Source: Uloborus plumipes (Eukaryota > Arthropoda > Arachnida > Araneae > Uloboridae). Taken from it: DNA of 64,000 bases. The notes below the pieces were generated by a model. It did not search any database, was not told where the DNA came from, and was given only the letters and a program-made list of their open reading frames with translations. Location: assembly GCA_038373865.1 (NCBI GenBank), contig JAXGGA010002849.1, positions 1-64,000 of the forward strand. Direction: 5' to 3'. A program made the position numbers and the translations under genes. Positions 1-11,500 of this stretch are shown piece after piece; positions within the stretch are counted from its first letter, which is position 1; each line of letters opens with the position of its first letter.

Positions 1-1044
1 TTATTTTCTTTTACAAATGCGTTTTCACGGAAAAAAACAGCTAAACAAATCACTTGAAACATGCAATTAAATTTCCGGAATTCTAAACAAATTTAAATAA
101 TAACGATGTTTTATTTATCTCTACTCCTGAAGAAGCGAAACTTTAATTAAAATAGGAAAAAGGAAAGATATGTTTTTACCTTCCTCGCTTAAATTTGATT
201 TTAATACAAGTTTTACCAGAAGAAATGATTGCAAGTAAAATTTTGCAGCTGGCGCCATTTTGCATTTCTCTAAAAAGAAGTATCAAGCAAAAAATTTTAT
301 TTGAAAAGTTTTCAACAATGCTCTCTTATAATTGAATTATGTTATAAAAGAATATTTTTTAACTTTAAAATTTTATTACTTTAATAACGTAGAGAAAGCT
401 ATACTGATAAAACTGAAGAAAGAAAGAAAATGTAAGTCATAAAATTATTAATTCTTTTGTTTTAAACTAATGAAAGGAGCTATAATATGCATAATGGTAA
501 TTAATAAATGACAAACAATTATCAACGTATTCAAAAAGCACAGAAGTATAACAGAGCAAGTATTCTCAATATTTTTTTGGATTTTACTTTTTTTTAGAAG
601 CAATGGTTTGAATTATATTTTAATTAGGTAGCAAATTATAAGGAGTTTTGTTTAAAACACCAATAATAAAGTAGAAAATTAAAAACGAATAAGAAAGAAA
701 GAAAATGTTAAACGTGAGTGTTACTACAAGTTTGTGCAGTATAAATGAGTAAAATTTAAAAAAAAATGTATATTTATATTTGATTTCAAGAGTGAGGTAC
801 ATATATTTAAACAATGTTGACAGTTTATTAGTTCTAATACGAGTATAACAAATAAACATTATAATAGAAAATATTTTTTATAATGGACATTCATCGAAAA
901 GGTCTGTGCATCCATAAGCTCACATATTTTTTTTTTTTTTGCATTGAAAAACGCGTTTCTTGTAACGCCGAAACACGTGTCAGCATTATCCATGCTTATT
1001 TGTGCTAATTAACGTTGGATTTATACCTCACAATAATTGCACAC
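1..1044. other. AT-rich intronic sequence without a gene
   Basis: No coding stretch with recognisable motifs is visible on either strand; the open frames are short, lysine/phenylalanine-rich by-products of low GC. Bases about 909-967 are an inverted copy of about 60433-60480, sharing a TCCATAAGCTCAC block followed by T-rich sequence and a GCATTGAAAAACG block. This is an unclassified dispersed repeat. By position it lies in the Dscam intron 3' of the Ig3 exon. Confidence 0.6.
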
Positions 1045-4031
1045 TAGGGTGGAGTGAAAACGCTCGAAAAAAAAAAGTTTATCGCAATTAATTAGCCTGT
1101 GTGCGGAAAAGTTGCTACCTATAGGTGTAACCATATCTCTGAAGTTTTAGCTTCCTACGAAGTTATCTTCATCTGCCTATTTACCATAAAAAATTCTATA
1201 AAATCGTTATATTTAAGAAAGTTTAATGCCGCTCTTTGCATTTTTTCCTTGAGAAAAGAAACCAAGATCTCGTCAGGTAAAGATGACTGCATAACAAGCT
1301 CCATTACAACTCCTATAATTTGTCTTTAAATATTTAGGTTAGTTGTCTTCCAGAACTTCACAATATTGTCTTTTAGTTTCAAATTTAGGCAATAAATTCT
1401 CGATGCTATCTTTGATCTAATAAATCCGTCCAGTGCGTCATTGCTACATACAGCTGCTGATGTATCAGTAACTATTTTCATACAGCGCTCTACTTCTTGT
1501 GAATGGCACGGATATTTTAAAATATTAATATCCTCAGGAATACCGAGAATCATCATCTAGTTCATCTCATTAGAAGAAATAGACTTCGCAATCGAGTGCT
1601 CGGTAAGGTTAACTGAATTCCAGTCAATTAAATCCATATAGTTATCTACGTTGAAATGTACAGTAAAAATCTTGAATTCTCGAACATTTTTATCGAGTTC
1701 AGCCATCCGTCTACACTCTAAAAATCTTTGAAGGCCCAACTTTCTCACGTGTATTCGATCAACAGACAGCATACATAGTATAATTTTCTCCGGATTCTCA
1801 AAATAAACATTTCATTGCAGTGTTTCATCTACTTTATTCTTCAGCTCTTTAGGTAGAAATCAAGATTTTTTTATTATGCTGTAAAAATGCTGACTACCGT
1901 ACCGACATGATGATTTAGATTTAATATCAAACCACATGCATGCCTACTCTAACATATTGTGTTAATATTCTCAAGTTCTCCAATGGGCTGCAAAACTATA
2001 TTTGCTTTCGTTAGCCATCTGGCATAACTCATTTTTTCTGGAGCATTTGGTGACAAGTTTAACGGAATTTTTCCGTTTGAAATTCCAGTTCACATTTCGT
2101 TGAGAAACCGCTGGCCCGTACTTAGTTCATTAAAGGCAATCTCGGGCAAAGTTACTTCTATCCTTTCAAAAGTGAACCACAGGCATACCTTCACAAGATT
2201 CTAGTTTCCCCCCAATGTTTCCACAAATCCCTTTAGGGGCTGTAATTGTTCCATCAAAATGCTCCATTAGATGACGTATCGGTAATTCATTAGTGTGTAA
2301 TAAGCAAATAAATCATTGTAAAGGTCGTCCAACAGAGAGCTCAATTTGTCTTATTAAACCATTTTTAGATCCTGTATTGACCACTATTCCGTTACACGCT
2401 TGAACCTTAGAAATGTCAGCAAAAAATATCAGCTCCAAAAAAACTTAATATGCTAATTTTTATGACATTTAAACAACTAGACTAGAATTGAGAGTGACTC
2501 GGTCAACATTTTTAGATCCAGGCTCTAAAACTAAAGCAATATGCTCTTCTGTGATTGTTTTTTTAGCTCTCATTTCTCCTTTCTTAATTTGAATTAAAGT
2601 CTTGTCTTTTTGACTGTCGAAGTACAATCCATATTCTTAAGTTGAAGAGAGTTCTTCATTTTTTCTTTTCAAATCAAGACAGTTTTTATTCCTTTCCTTT
2701 CTAATTTTACTACGATCGACTACTTTAGAAGAATCTTCGTAATTATTCCTATATCTTGCAAAGCAGCATTTATGAGGATTGAAGCTGACCTATCGGACAC
2801 ACCAGTTCTGTCACAGGCCTGTGCTACATTTGAAATTCTAGTTCTTATTTGCGAAGTTGAAGGAGAATCTTGACTTATAACTGTGCTTTTCGTTTTAAGT
2901 TGTTCATAGGCAGAAATCGTCTCTTCATTTTCGTGAGAAGAATTAGAAAATTCAAAATCTGTCCTGTATTAGAAGTAGAAAGTCTACCTGTTGTTTCCAC
3001 AATATCTTGCAATTGAGTATTTTTAGCTCTTTCAGCTGCTCTGTCGTTCCGTTTTAATCACTTTTCAATCATTTTGCTTGCTTTTGTATCAACATTTCCA
3101 ATTATCATTTTACCTAGTGTTCTTAGATCCGTTAAAAATGCCCTTTCAGCTATTGATTTTCTAAAAGACACAACCTTTTTGAAAAAAAAAAAAAAAAAAA
3201 ACATCTTTTTGTTTTAAATTCTTTTTAACATTACGATATTTCGTATATAGTATTATCTTACCTTAGATTATATTTGTTGATCGATATGGAAGGAAGTGAA
3301 CTTTTCCCCCATAAGCATTTAAGATCATTACTTACACGGGAACACACATCTAGATAAGCAGGTTCCTTTTGATTTTTTTAAAAAAAATACAGGCGTATAT
3401 ATAAATTATGTCTTATAACACCAGAATACGTATGTAGAATATTATGTTTGAAGATTTCAGGAGTTCCAAACAATGGACTTCATCTTGTGATAGAGTCTTG
3501 GGCATTTTGAAATGCCCTAAGTAACGTGTGATAACTACATAGAAGTACTCACGTGGACGGGGAAAAAATGGCTTATACGTAAAATAAACTAAAAAGAACG
3601 TTCTAACGATAGGAGTTCAGCTGACTCGAAGAAAAAAAACGCAATTGATAGTAGCAAAATAAGTGAACGTAAACATTGAGCTGCCAGGAAGAGCACGTGC
3701 GGTGCGCAAGCGCTATGTACAGTTGTACACTTAAAGATCATCCTACAATCGCCAAGGTCATTCACTTATTAACTGACTATTTATTTCAAATAATAAAGTT
3801 TAATACCGATCATTCGTAACTTCAAATGAGAGATGTTATACTTTTATCATTTCGTTTTTGCCATATAGGTGAGAAATTAAGCAAAATACTTAAAATTCAA
3901 GGCCAGATAGGCAGATGAAGATATTATTTTATTTTGCTAAAATTTCGCACAATAAATAAGCTTCATAAGGGGCAACTTTTCCGCACACAGGCTAAACTTA
4001 TTTTGTACTTTTATTTTTTGACTCCACCCTA
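1045..4031. mobile_element. TAGGGTGG-type TIR DNA transposon, copy A (decayed)
   Basis: The element starts TAGGGTGGAGT at 1045 and ends with its reverse complement ACTCCACCCTA at 4031. Similarity between the ends extends inward for about 130 bp with interruptions; both ends share a block reading AGCCTGTGTGCGGAAAAGTT and, further in, ATCTTCATCTGCCTAT. The outermost eight flanking bases, TTGCACAC and ATATACAT, do not match, so no target duplication survives. The interior carries a disrupted protein-coding region on the minus strand. Copy C at 35354-37685 shares the terminal motif and the CGGAAAAGTTGC subterminal block. Confidence 0.8.
1326..3150 (-). pseudogene. Transposon-borne protein of unidentified superfamily, broken by stops and frameshifts
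   Basis: Read right to left, several collinear blocks belong to one protein. Around 2700-2830 there is a DRTGVSDRSA-like block followed by a basic region. Around 2300-2420 is a block containing CNGIVVNTGSKNGLIRQIELS, given here only in part (NTGSKNGLIRQ). Around 2190-2330 follow RPLQ-stop-FICLLHTNELPIRHLMEHFDG and related text (key part LLHTNELPIRHL), then APKGICGNIGGKLE. At 1557-1772 is a WNSVNLTEHSIAK block, and at 1326-1556 the C-terminal block CHSQEVERCMKIVTDTSAAV. In-frame stops, for example just after RPLQ, and a stop between the last two blocks show that it is dead. From memory, proteins of this type occur in many copies in aphids, hydra and chelicerates and are annotated only as uncharacterised. 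I see no HTH or DDE motif I can name. The C-terminal block recurs in copy B (25804-28755), which ties the protein to this TIR family. Confidence 0.65.
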
Positions 4032-4601
4032 ATATACATATTAAGTAAGCAGTAGAAAAAAACTTGGGTTGTTAGTAATTACTTTTGATGACTTCGTAAT
4101 TGATACATTTTGGGAGGAGGGGGACTCTTTGATCAAACCATACACCTTGTAGGACAAATATGTTTTTCAACAATGTTAATAATTATCTTACGATTTAACT
4201 AAAAAAGTCACAGTTAGTGATAAGTTTTTGAGACTCATAGAATCGACATATTTGATCCTGCTACCTCTGTTAGCTACCACAATCGAGAATTGTTGTAAGA
4301 GGAAAAGTTGGGCGTCTCATTAAAATGAAGCTACTCACGAAAACTTAGCTTGATAGTAATAAACAGAAAAATCTCTATCAGGGATCCCTGACTATTAGTT
4401 TCAAACCTCAAATGCAAATGTTATCATTAATAACAATATTATTTAAACATAAAAGGTAAATTAAAACTCAATGTATTTTAAAACTTTTTTAAAACTTTAC
4501 ACTGGGACACTAATTAAGTGGGTTTGCATGAATGCTAGATTTTCCGAAAACGTAAAAGTCAAATATCACCATTGAAATACAAACACAACACCCATAAATA
4601 C
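4032..4601. other. Dscam intron sequence 3' of the Ig3 exon
   Basis: AT-rich with no gene visible. It separates transposon copy A from the Ig3 splice donor at 4600-4601. No Ig4-like coding block (paired Cys, Trp, YxC motif) is present here on the minus strand, so the next Dscam exon should lie beyond the left edge of the window. Confidence 0.55.
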
Positions 4602-4892
4602 CTTCGACAATAAGCTCCGTTTCCAGCTTATCTTCTCCCATAATATTGGTCACATGACACACGTAGCGCCCACTGTCGCTAGGCACTACCTTGTGAAATA
4701 TAAGAATGCCTCCTTCTTGGCTAACGGAGATGGTATGATCAGGCAAGTGCCTTTGATCTTTACTTCTAAACCACCGATAAATTGGTACAGGAAACGCTTG
4801 TGCGATGCATGGAAGCGTGGCTCTGCCGCCCACAGGAACAGAGATTCGAGTTAATCGCTTTATGATTCTTGGTGGCTGTTTGTGATGAGGCT
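4602..4892 (-). CDS. Dscam: Dscam exon encoding Ig3 (whole domain, 97 codons)
   Basis: The exon encodes an Ig-superfamily adhesion domain. Read on the minus strand, it starts after a TTTTTAG acceptor (4893-4894) and ends before a GT donor (complement of 4600-4601) in the context GAAG/GTATTT. It is 291 bp and phase 1 at both ends. The peptide begins EPHHKQPPRIIK and contains the B-strand cysteine in ATLPCIAQAFPVP, the core tryptophan in IYRWFRSKD, and the DSGRYVCHVTN F-strand motif, ending TELIVE. Block for block this follows Drosophila Dscam1 Ig3 (PPKIN..., LLCPAQGYPAP, FRWYKF, DSGKYLCVVNN). In Drosophila this Ig3 region is split over exons 6 and 7, whereas here it is one exon. The protein is a single-pass neuronal and immune surface receptor. 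Identification is from the three-exon series, not this exon alone. No tandem alternative copy is seen nearby. Confidence 0.88.
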
Positions 4893-5049
4893 CTAAAAAT
4901 AATAAGAGTTTAAATTATAGTTTAAAAAACTGAAAAAAAAGAAGGTTTTAAATTATATTTCATGATACTCTAACTGATTTCCCTCTGATTTTCAAAACTA
5001 TTGAATATCCGCTCTAAGTGTGCATGAACTTATAATTCATAAACATGTA

Positions 5050-5306
5050 ATATCTGTACCTCAGAACCAGAACGACGTAAGTCCAAAAAATGGCAATTTT
5101 CACGTTATTGATTCATTGTGTGTAGAATCTTATTCCGGATTGATCCATGAGAACGTTATTCTATAAAACAAATTCCTTCACAATTATTTAGCATCATTAA
5201 AAGAGCACGAGTCCCATCTTTTGCATGTATTCGGCAATTGTTTTCGCCCTCTGCTGAAAAGTTACGAAATGGACTTAAGTTAGTCTGGTTCTAAGGTACA
5301 GATATA
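5050..5306. mobile_element. MITE-like inverted-repeat element, 257 bp
   Basis: Left end: ATATCTGTACCTCAGAACCAG followed by ACGACGTAAGTCC-type sequence. The right end, reverse complemented, reads ATCTGTACCTTAGAACCAG then ACTTAAGTCC. About 28 of the outer 35 bases pair. The interior is AT-rich without an ORF. A related left half occurs at 48437-48510 (CTGTACCTGGAGGCCA, then a CAAAAAATG block and a conserved CATTGNGTG block). Superfamily is not assigned; a TA duplication is possible. Confidence 0.6.
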
Positions 5307-5660
5307 GTTTAGCCTTAAAAGAATTCACAATAGTATCTCCATATATTATTTCTCTAAGCCGAATCATATACCCGGTCGAAACTCGCTCATTTCTTTATCG
5401 AATTGCAAGAAAATTTATGATTTTGAAGCTTATCCCACGGGCTATTGACGAAAATTAGACCCACCCTCTAAAAAGTGTAGGTTCGTTTTTTATTCGAACT
5501 TCAATTTTTGGACACAAAATTGACTCTATCTAGCGAAATAATTGTCGTATCGTCTCCATTTTGATTTCATTCGAAGGATTAAAAAAAATGCGTTCTTTAG
5601 AACGTTTCTCCGCTAGCGCCGCGTAACGAGAATCTCGAAAATCCACGTTTAAGCGACTTG

Positions 5661-5962
5661 GGCAGGGATTCAAGTGAAACAGGCCATTGCAAATTACAAT
5701 CGCTACTGGAAATGAATTACATTAGAACATTTCTTGATAAAAACATCGTGACGTCAGCGTGACGTTTGCCTATGAGAAACGAGATAGATAAAACGTCACA
5801 GCTTACTTGGCGAATAAGAGGATATCGCTGAGTTCTTGTGAGCTCTTATTGGCTCCACCCGTAGTGACGTCATGCCAAGTTAAGTTGATGATAATGTAAT
5901 TCACTTCCAGTAGCGATTGCAATTCGAAGCGATCGCAGTGCTGTTTCACTTGAATCCCTGCC
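5661..5962. mobile_element. MITE-like element, 302 bp, GGCAGGGATTC termini
   Basis: The element begins GGCAGGGATTCAAGTGAAAC and ends with the exact reverse complement of that sequence. A second internal pair is AATCGCTACTGGAA near 5698 and TTCCAGTAGCGATT near 5912. The interior contains GTGACGTCA-like motifs near 5749 and 5866. Flanks show near-matching TAAGCGACT on the left and TAAGCGATT on the right, compatible with a 9-bp duplication a base or three away from the ends. No ORF is present. Part of its interior (GGAGCCAATAAGAGCTCA and neighbours) recurs near 29295-29330. Confidence 0.7.
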
Positions 5963-6861
5963 TTATAAGCGATTGAAGTTTGAAAAAGTTAAATTTTTTG
6001 CTCAACTGTTAAAATCGTTACATTGTTGTTCAAATCAATTTTAAATGCGACATTTCAAGCCAAGGCTTAGCTCGGTAAACCTTAATTGTAACTTTTACTG
6101 TTTCAAAATACTATGGTAGTTTTGCGATAACGTTAGTATTTAGTTTAGTAGTAGCCTTGGGTATTTGATTTTAATATAGGGTATCACTTTTGTAGTAGTT
6201 GTAAAAGTGAACGTGTCTTTGATCTCTTTGAAAAGTTGTCAGAACGACGGCAGTAGATGGCGATGTTGTGCAAATGAAGCCAATAAAAATTGTCGTATTA
6301 AATTTTAAGTTTAGAGTTTTTTTTTTTTTTTTTTTGCGGAATTCCGCACGGGTCACCTAGTTAAATATATTTGCAAAGAACGGGAATTTTAAATTTATTC
6401 AGATTTACATACAAACAAACGAAATGCTTGTATTTTATCAGCATGTACTTATATAGTTTAGTTTTTAGTAATTATAATAGTATTAAATATGTTACTTTTA
6501 TGTTTATTAAGAACATGAATTATATCTTTTATTCAGAGTTACATACATACATACATACTGTTACAAATCTTGTAAATAGTTGTTGTTTTTCCTGCCTTGC
6601 ATCATTTTCATTAGTTTTGGTTTTATCTGACGTCATGTTGCAAAAGTATCTGAAGATATCACTTTTATCACTTGTATACCGGCCCCGTAACACTTTGTAG
6701 TTTTTACACTTGCCCTAACTTTAATAAGCGTGAAGAAATTTTCGCTCGGAGTGGTGTTTTTCTTTTTATTTCTAGCGTTTTCTTGAATGAATTGTTTAAA
6801 GTTATGAATGATTTGGAATATTCCAGATATTACTAGAAAGTTGTCGGGAATTCTTTCCGTG

Positions 6862-6892
6862 TATAAATAGCTGGCCTTGAACACAAGTCAGT
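6862..6892 (+). promoter_or_regulatory. LTR core promoter: TATA box and initiator
   Basis: TATAAATA at 6862-6869 is followed 26 bases later by TCAGT at 6888-6892, the arthropod initiator consensus. The spacing is right for RNA polymerase II initiation near 6890, which would mark the U3/R junction. The same pair is present in the 3' LTR. Inferred from sequence only. Confidence 0.6.
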
Positions 6893-7102
6893 TAGTTTTT
6901 CTCAGATTGGATTATTGAGAGGCTCGTTTTTATTCGCTTTGGGCGAATGTTGTTTTTGCTTTTGTAATTGCTTAATTACTGTTCACGTTTGATACGTGGT
7001 GCTGAGTTACTGTTGAGAGTACAGTGTACTGTTTTGCTACCTAATTGCTGGATGTTTAGCAATTGTTTCCTGCTCATATTGTAAATAGTGTAAATACTTG
7101 TA

Positions 7103-7108
7103 AATAAA
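7103..7108 (+). terminator. LTR polyadenylation signal AATAAA
   Basis: AATAAA lies about 210 bases after the proposed initiator. In the 3' LTR copy (12886-12891) it would direct cleavage of the genomic transcript and so mark the R/U5 border. Confidence 0.5.
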
Positions 7109-7181
7109 TTTATAGTTACTTCCTCAAGATTGGAATGCTCATTTGAAGAAAGTTGAAGGTGCTACGGACTCGTTACAATTT

Positions 7182-7199
7182 TGGCGCCCAACGTGGGGC
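7182..7199 (+). promoter_or_regulatory. Primer binding site, tRNA-Lys(CUU) type
   Basis: TGGCGCCCAACGTGGGGC begins four bases after the 5' LTR. Its complement, GCCCCACGTTGGGCGCCA, matches the 3' end of animal tRNA-Lys(CUU) including the added CCA, as I remember that tRNA. This would prime minus-strand synthesis. Confidence 0.75.
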
Positions 7200-7274
7200 A
7201 TCTTCAAGGACTTTCTTGGAATTACCTGTGAATTCGGACTTTTCTTCCTAAGGACTTTTTGACTTCGGAATTTT

Positions 7275-8510
7275 ATGGTGATTACTCGAGCAATGGAGGA
7301 ACAACTGCAAAAACTCCTTGATGCGATCAACGCTGTTAAAAGTGACATGACTGCGAATCAAGAACAATTAAAAAATGACATGGCTGCGAATCAAGAACAA
7401 TTAAAAAATGACATGGCTGCGAATCAAGAACAATTAAAAAATGACATAGCTGCGAATCAAGAACAATTAAAAAATGATCTGGCAACAAATCAAGAACAAT
7501 TAAAGAGTGATTTAACCGCGAGCATAACTTCAAGTCAAGAAGAAATTAAGAGCGATCTAACGTCAATGAAAAGTTTGGTGGAAACTAAATTTACCAACAT
7601 AGAAAATAAAGTGGAGGTTCTAGAAGAAAAAGTTGACAGCGTTGAGAACCGAATCACCACAGTAGAAAACCATATGGAAAAGAAAATTAAAGAAATTGAA
7701 TCAAAGTTATCAGCATCCTCCAACAACTCAAGTGACTGTGTAGCTGCAGCTGGAACTTCTCGTCCATCCATCAAACTGGCCACGTTTGACGGGAAGACCT
7801 CGTGGAATATTTACAAGAAGCAGTTCCTCATCGTTGCAGAAGCAAACTCCTGGGACTCTTCCACGAAAGCCTGTCACCTTGCAGCCTCGCTGAGAGGGGA
7901 TGCAGCTGATATACTACAGACCTTTCCAGAGGACAAGCACCGTGACTTCGAAGCCTTATCATCGGCCTTGGAGCTTCGCTTTGGCGAATCCTGCCAAAAA
8001 GAATTCAGCCAACTTCAGCTCAAATCCCGACTCCAGAGGGCTGGAGAGACTTTGCAAGTTTTTGCAGCAGACGTTGAGAGGTTCTCCCATCTCGCCTTCT
8101 CGGACTGTCCTTCGGGTGTTCGCGATAGCCTGGCCCTGAACTACTTCATAGATGGAGTGCGAAATCCAGAAATTCAGACGGCTCTCCGGATGGCGGACAT
8201 CAAAGATCTTAAATCCGGTCTGGTCTACGCAATGAAGTTCGAGGCTGCACAGCAAACATCCCGTAAGGATCGCCACTCAATCAGGGGCGTGGAAGTAAGT
8301 GTCCAGGATTCAAACTCAACTCGTCTCTCGGAAGTTGAGCGACAAATCAAAGAGATCTTGGGGACCCTGAAGAAGACTCGCAAAGACCAAAGTGGACAGC
8401 CACTGAAGTGCTGGAAATGTGGCGGTGAGGGCCACGTACGAAGGAACTGCGAAGCCCGCCAAGAAACAAGAGGGAAGGGTACCTCTTCCTCTCCAGCTCA
8501 GGAAAACTAA
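7275..8510 (+). CDS. gag: Gypsy Gag polyprotein, 411 aa
   Basis: Gag forms the virus-like particle that packages the element's RNA. The ATG at 7275 follows the primer binding site closely and gives MVITRAMEEQLQ. Residues about 25-75 hold five near-identical nine-to-ten-residue repeats of the type ANQEQLKND, followed by a heptad-rich coiled-coil to about residue 150. Then comes a capsid-like segment starting near IKLATFDGKTSWNIYKKQF, typical of retrotransposon Gag. Near the C-terminus a single CCHC zinc knuckle (CWKCGGEGHVRRNC) would bind RNA. Length is usual for Gypsy Gag. Gag ends at TAA 8508-8510; the pol frame is open from 8429 in the -1 frame, so the two overlap by 82 nt. The repeat number in the coiled-coil may vary between copies. 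No disabling change seen. Confidence 0.92.
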   Translation: MVITRAMEEQLQKLLDAINAVKSDMTANQEQLKNDMAANQEQLKNDMAANQEQLKNDIAANQEQLKNDLATNQEQLKSDLTASITSSQEEIKSDLTSMKSLVETKFTNIENKVEVLEEKVDSVENRITTVENHMEKKIKEIESKLSASSNNSSDCVAAAGTSRPSIKLATFDGKTSWNIYKKQFLIVAEANSWDSSTKACHLAASLRGDAADILQTFPEDKHRDFEALSSALELRFGESCQKEFSQLQLKSRLQRAGETLQVFAADVERFSHLAFSDCPSGVRDSLALNYFIDGVRNPEIQTALRMADIKDLKSGLVYAMKFEAAQQTSRKDRHSIRGVEVSVQDSNSTRLSEVERQIKEILGTLKKTRKDQSGQPLKCWKCGGEGHVRRNCEARQETRGKGTSSSPAQEN

Positions 8511-11500
8511 GCTATGGCAATCTCGCGGGGCGGAGGTCGCCAAATTGGAATGAGCCCCATCCTAAAGTTTTCCAGATTTCTTCAAGAAGTGGCGGCTGCA
8601 ACGGACTCTTCATTTACGCTTATGTGAATGGGTTTCCCTGCGAAATGATTGTGGACACAGGAGCCAACGTTACCATTATTAAGACTGATGTGGCTCGTCA
8701 ATTTGGACTCAAGATCTTATGGACGCCGCCCTGCGTTACTCTCCAAACTGTGACAGGTGACAAAATCGAGATTGAAGGAAAAGTGAACTTAGAAATAATG
8801 TTCGGGAGTGCCACTTACCATCACACGGCATTCGTCGCTGACATTACAGATCCCTTCATTCTCGGACTGGACTTTTTGAGAAAATTTGATTTTTCTATCG
8901 ACTTTAAAAATAATGAGCTGCACTCGATGAGGGAAGACATAGTGATTTTCAATACCGAAAATAACTTAAAATCTGTTCATCAAATAATAGCCCAAACTGA
9001 TTCATTGATTCCCTCTAGATCAGAAGTACTAATACCTGGCTCCCTCAAGGAAAACAACAGCTTTAAATTCGGCCTCATTGAATATCCTAACCAGAGTAAT
9101 AGCCCAAAAGGAGTACTAGTGGCATCTACGCTTGTGGACCTTTCAAGGAATGCAGTTCCTGTGAGAGTCGCCAATGTGAGTGAAAGACCGAGGAATATTA
9201 AGAAAGGAGAAGTGTTGGCAACTTGTACTCCCGTAAACTGCATCATCAGAAGAATTGATTCCTCCGAGACTGTGTCTTCCGAGTCCTTGACTTCGAAATT
9301 AATTGGGAGTGCACCATTATCGAAGGATCAAAGATACGCTGCGGAAAAATTGGTGGACAACTTCAAGCAGGTGTTTTCATCTACATCCGAGGATGTTGGT
9401 CGCACGAGTTTAACGCAGCATAGGATCGACACTGGAGATCATCCCCCTATCAAGCAGCATCCAAGACGACTACCGTTCGCCAAGAAGGAAGAGGTTGAGA
9501 TCCTCTTGAAAGAGATGCAGGAGAATGACATCATCGAACCCTCATCCAGTCCTTGGGCATCCCCTATCGTCTTGGTCCGAAAGAAAGACGGCTCCACCAG
9601 ATTTTGTGTTGACTACCGACGCCTGAATGACATCACCAAGAAGGACAGTTACCCTCTTCCACGGATCGATGACACTCTGGACACCCTTTCCGGACACAAG
9701 TGGTTTTCGACCCTGGATTTAAAGAGCGGCTACTGGCAGGTGGAGATACACCCCGACGACCGAGAGAAGACGGCGTTTACAACCGGACAAGGCTTGTGGC
9801 AGTTCAAAGTGATGCCCTTCGGCCTCTGCAATGCACCAGCCACGTTCGAGCGTCTTATGGAATCAGTGTTACGAGGACTGTCTTATGAATCCTGTCTTGT
9901 CTACTTGGACGACATTATCATCATAGGACGCAGTTTTGAGGAACATTTGGCTAATCTTAGGAAGGTGCTGCAAAAGCTTAAGGAAGCCAACCTGAAGTTA
10001 AGCCCGTCCAAGTGTAATCTGTTCCGCCGTGAGGTGAACTACCTTGGTCACATTATCTCTTCCGAAGGTGTACGAACAGATCCAGATAAGGTATCTGCAG
10101 TCAAGAATTGGAGCCGCCCCGAAAATGTCCATCAGCTGCGAAGTTTCCTGGGGCTCTGCACGTACTACAGGAAGTTTGTGAAGGGTTTTTCCAATATTGC
10201 ACGACCTTTGCATAAGCTGACGGAAATCAAACAAAAATTTGAATGGTCCAAAGAATGCGAGGATGCATTTCTACAGCTGAAGGAGGCTTTAACATCAACG
10301 CCTATTCTCTCTTATCCTCAGCCTGGAAAATCCTTCATACTTGACACTGATGCGAGCCACGAGAGCGTTGGAGCTGTTTTATCTCAAGAAGTAGACGGTA
10401 ACGAACATGTCATCGCCTACTGGAGCAAATGCTTATCCAAGTCGGAGCGAAATTATTGTGTCACGAGAAAGGAATTGCTCGCCATAGTTAAAGCTGTAGA
10501 ACATTTCCATCATTACCTCTACGGCCGTGAATTCCTGCTCCGGACCGATCATGCCTCTTTAACTTGGCTTTTGAATTTCAAGAATCCAGAGGGCCAGGTA
10601 GCCAGGTGGATACAGCGGCTCCAGGAATATGACATCGAGATTAAGCACCGAAAAGTTTTGTCACACGGTAATGCTGACGCATTGTCAAGAAGACCTTGTA
10701 CCGAGAACTGCCATTATTGCTCCCGAATAGAGAAACAGTACGGGACGACAATCCCTACTGCCTGCCAAGTTACTGCTACATCAACATCTTCAGATCCCGA
10801 TCCATGGAGTGACGACCAAGTAAGAAAAGATCAGCTTGAAGACCCAGACCTTAAACCTATCATAGAGTTAATGGAAAAGGACAGTCGGCGACCTAGTTGG
10901 CAAGACGTTTCTATCTACAGTCCTGCAACGAAAAGATACTGGGCTCTATGGAAATCTCTCCAGCTGCGGAATGGCGTCCTGTATCGGAAATGGGAATCTG
11001 ACGATGGTAAAGCATTCAAATGGCAGTTACTCCTTCCCAGATCAAGAATTCCAGACGTTCTAAAGGAACTGCACAGTAGTCCAACTGGAGGACACTTTGG
11101 TATCTTGAAAACCCTCCACAAGGTTCGAGAGCGCTTCTTCTGGAGCAAGACGAAGGATGACGTAGAGAAGTGGTGTCATTCTTGTGACGCCTGTGCTGCC
11201 CGTAAAGGACCGAAGAGAAGAAGCCGCGGGAAGCTACATCTTTACAACGTAGGAGCTCCTTTCGAACGAATCGGGATCGACATTCTTGGTCCTCTACCGA
11301 AAACTACTGATGGGAACAAATACATCCTCGTTGCCATTGACTATTTCACCAAATGGCCCGAAGCATATTCCATTCCGGATCAAGAAGCTACCACTGTAGC
11401 AGAGACTCTAGTCCAGCATTGGATCTCGAGATATGGGACCCCTTTGCAGATCCATTCCGATCAGGGAAGAAACTTCATCTCTGCTGTGTTTAAGGGCCTA

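Larger units (their letters stand above)
6559..7177 (+). repeat. 5' LTR of the Gypsy element
   Basis: Starts TGTTACAAATC and ends CTCGTTACA, giving the usual TG...CA ends with TGT/ACA inversion. It is 619 bp, equal in length to the 3' LTR. The only difference I can see by eye is T at 6893 against C at 12676. Confidence 0.95.

Noticed and set aside
1045..4031. Target-site duplication for transposon copy A
   Set aside because: TTGCACAC and ATATACAT do not match, so I do not claim one; the ends could come from two different copies.
8624..8626. Start of pol at 8624
   Set aside because: The codon there is GTG, and the frame is open back to 8429 across the gag stop, so this is not a real start; a Gag-Pol fusion is more likely.
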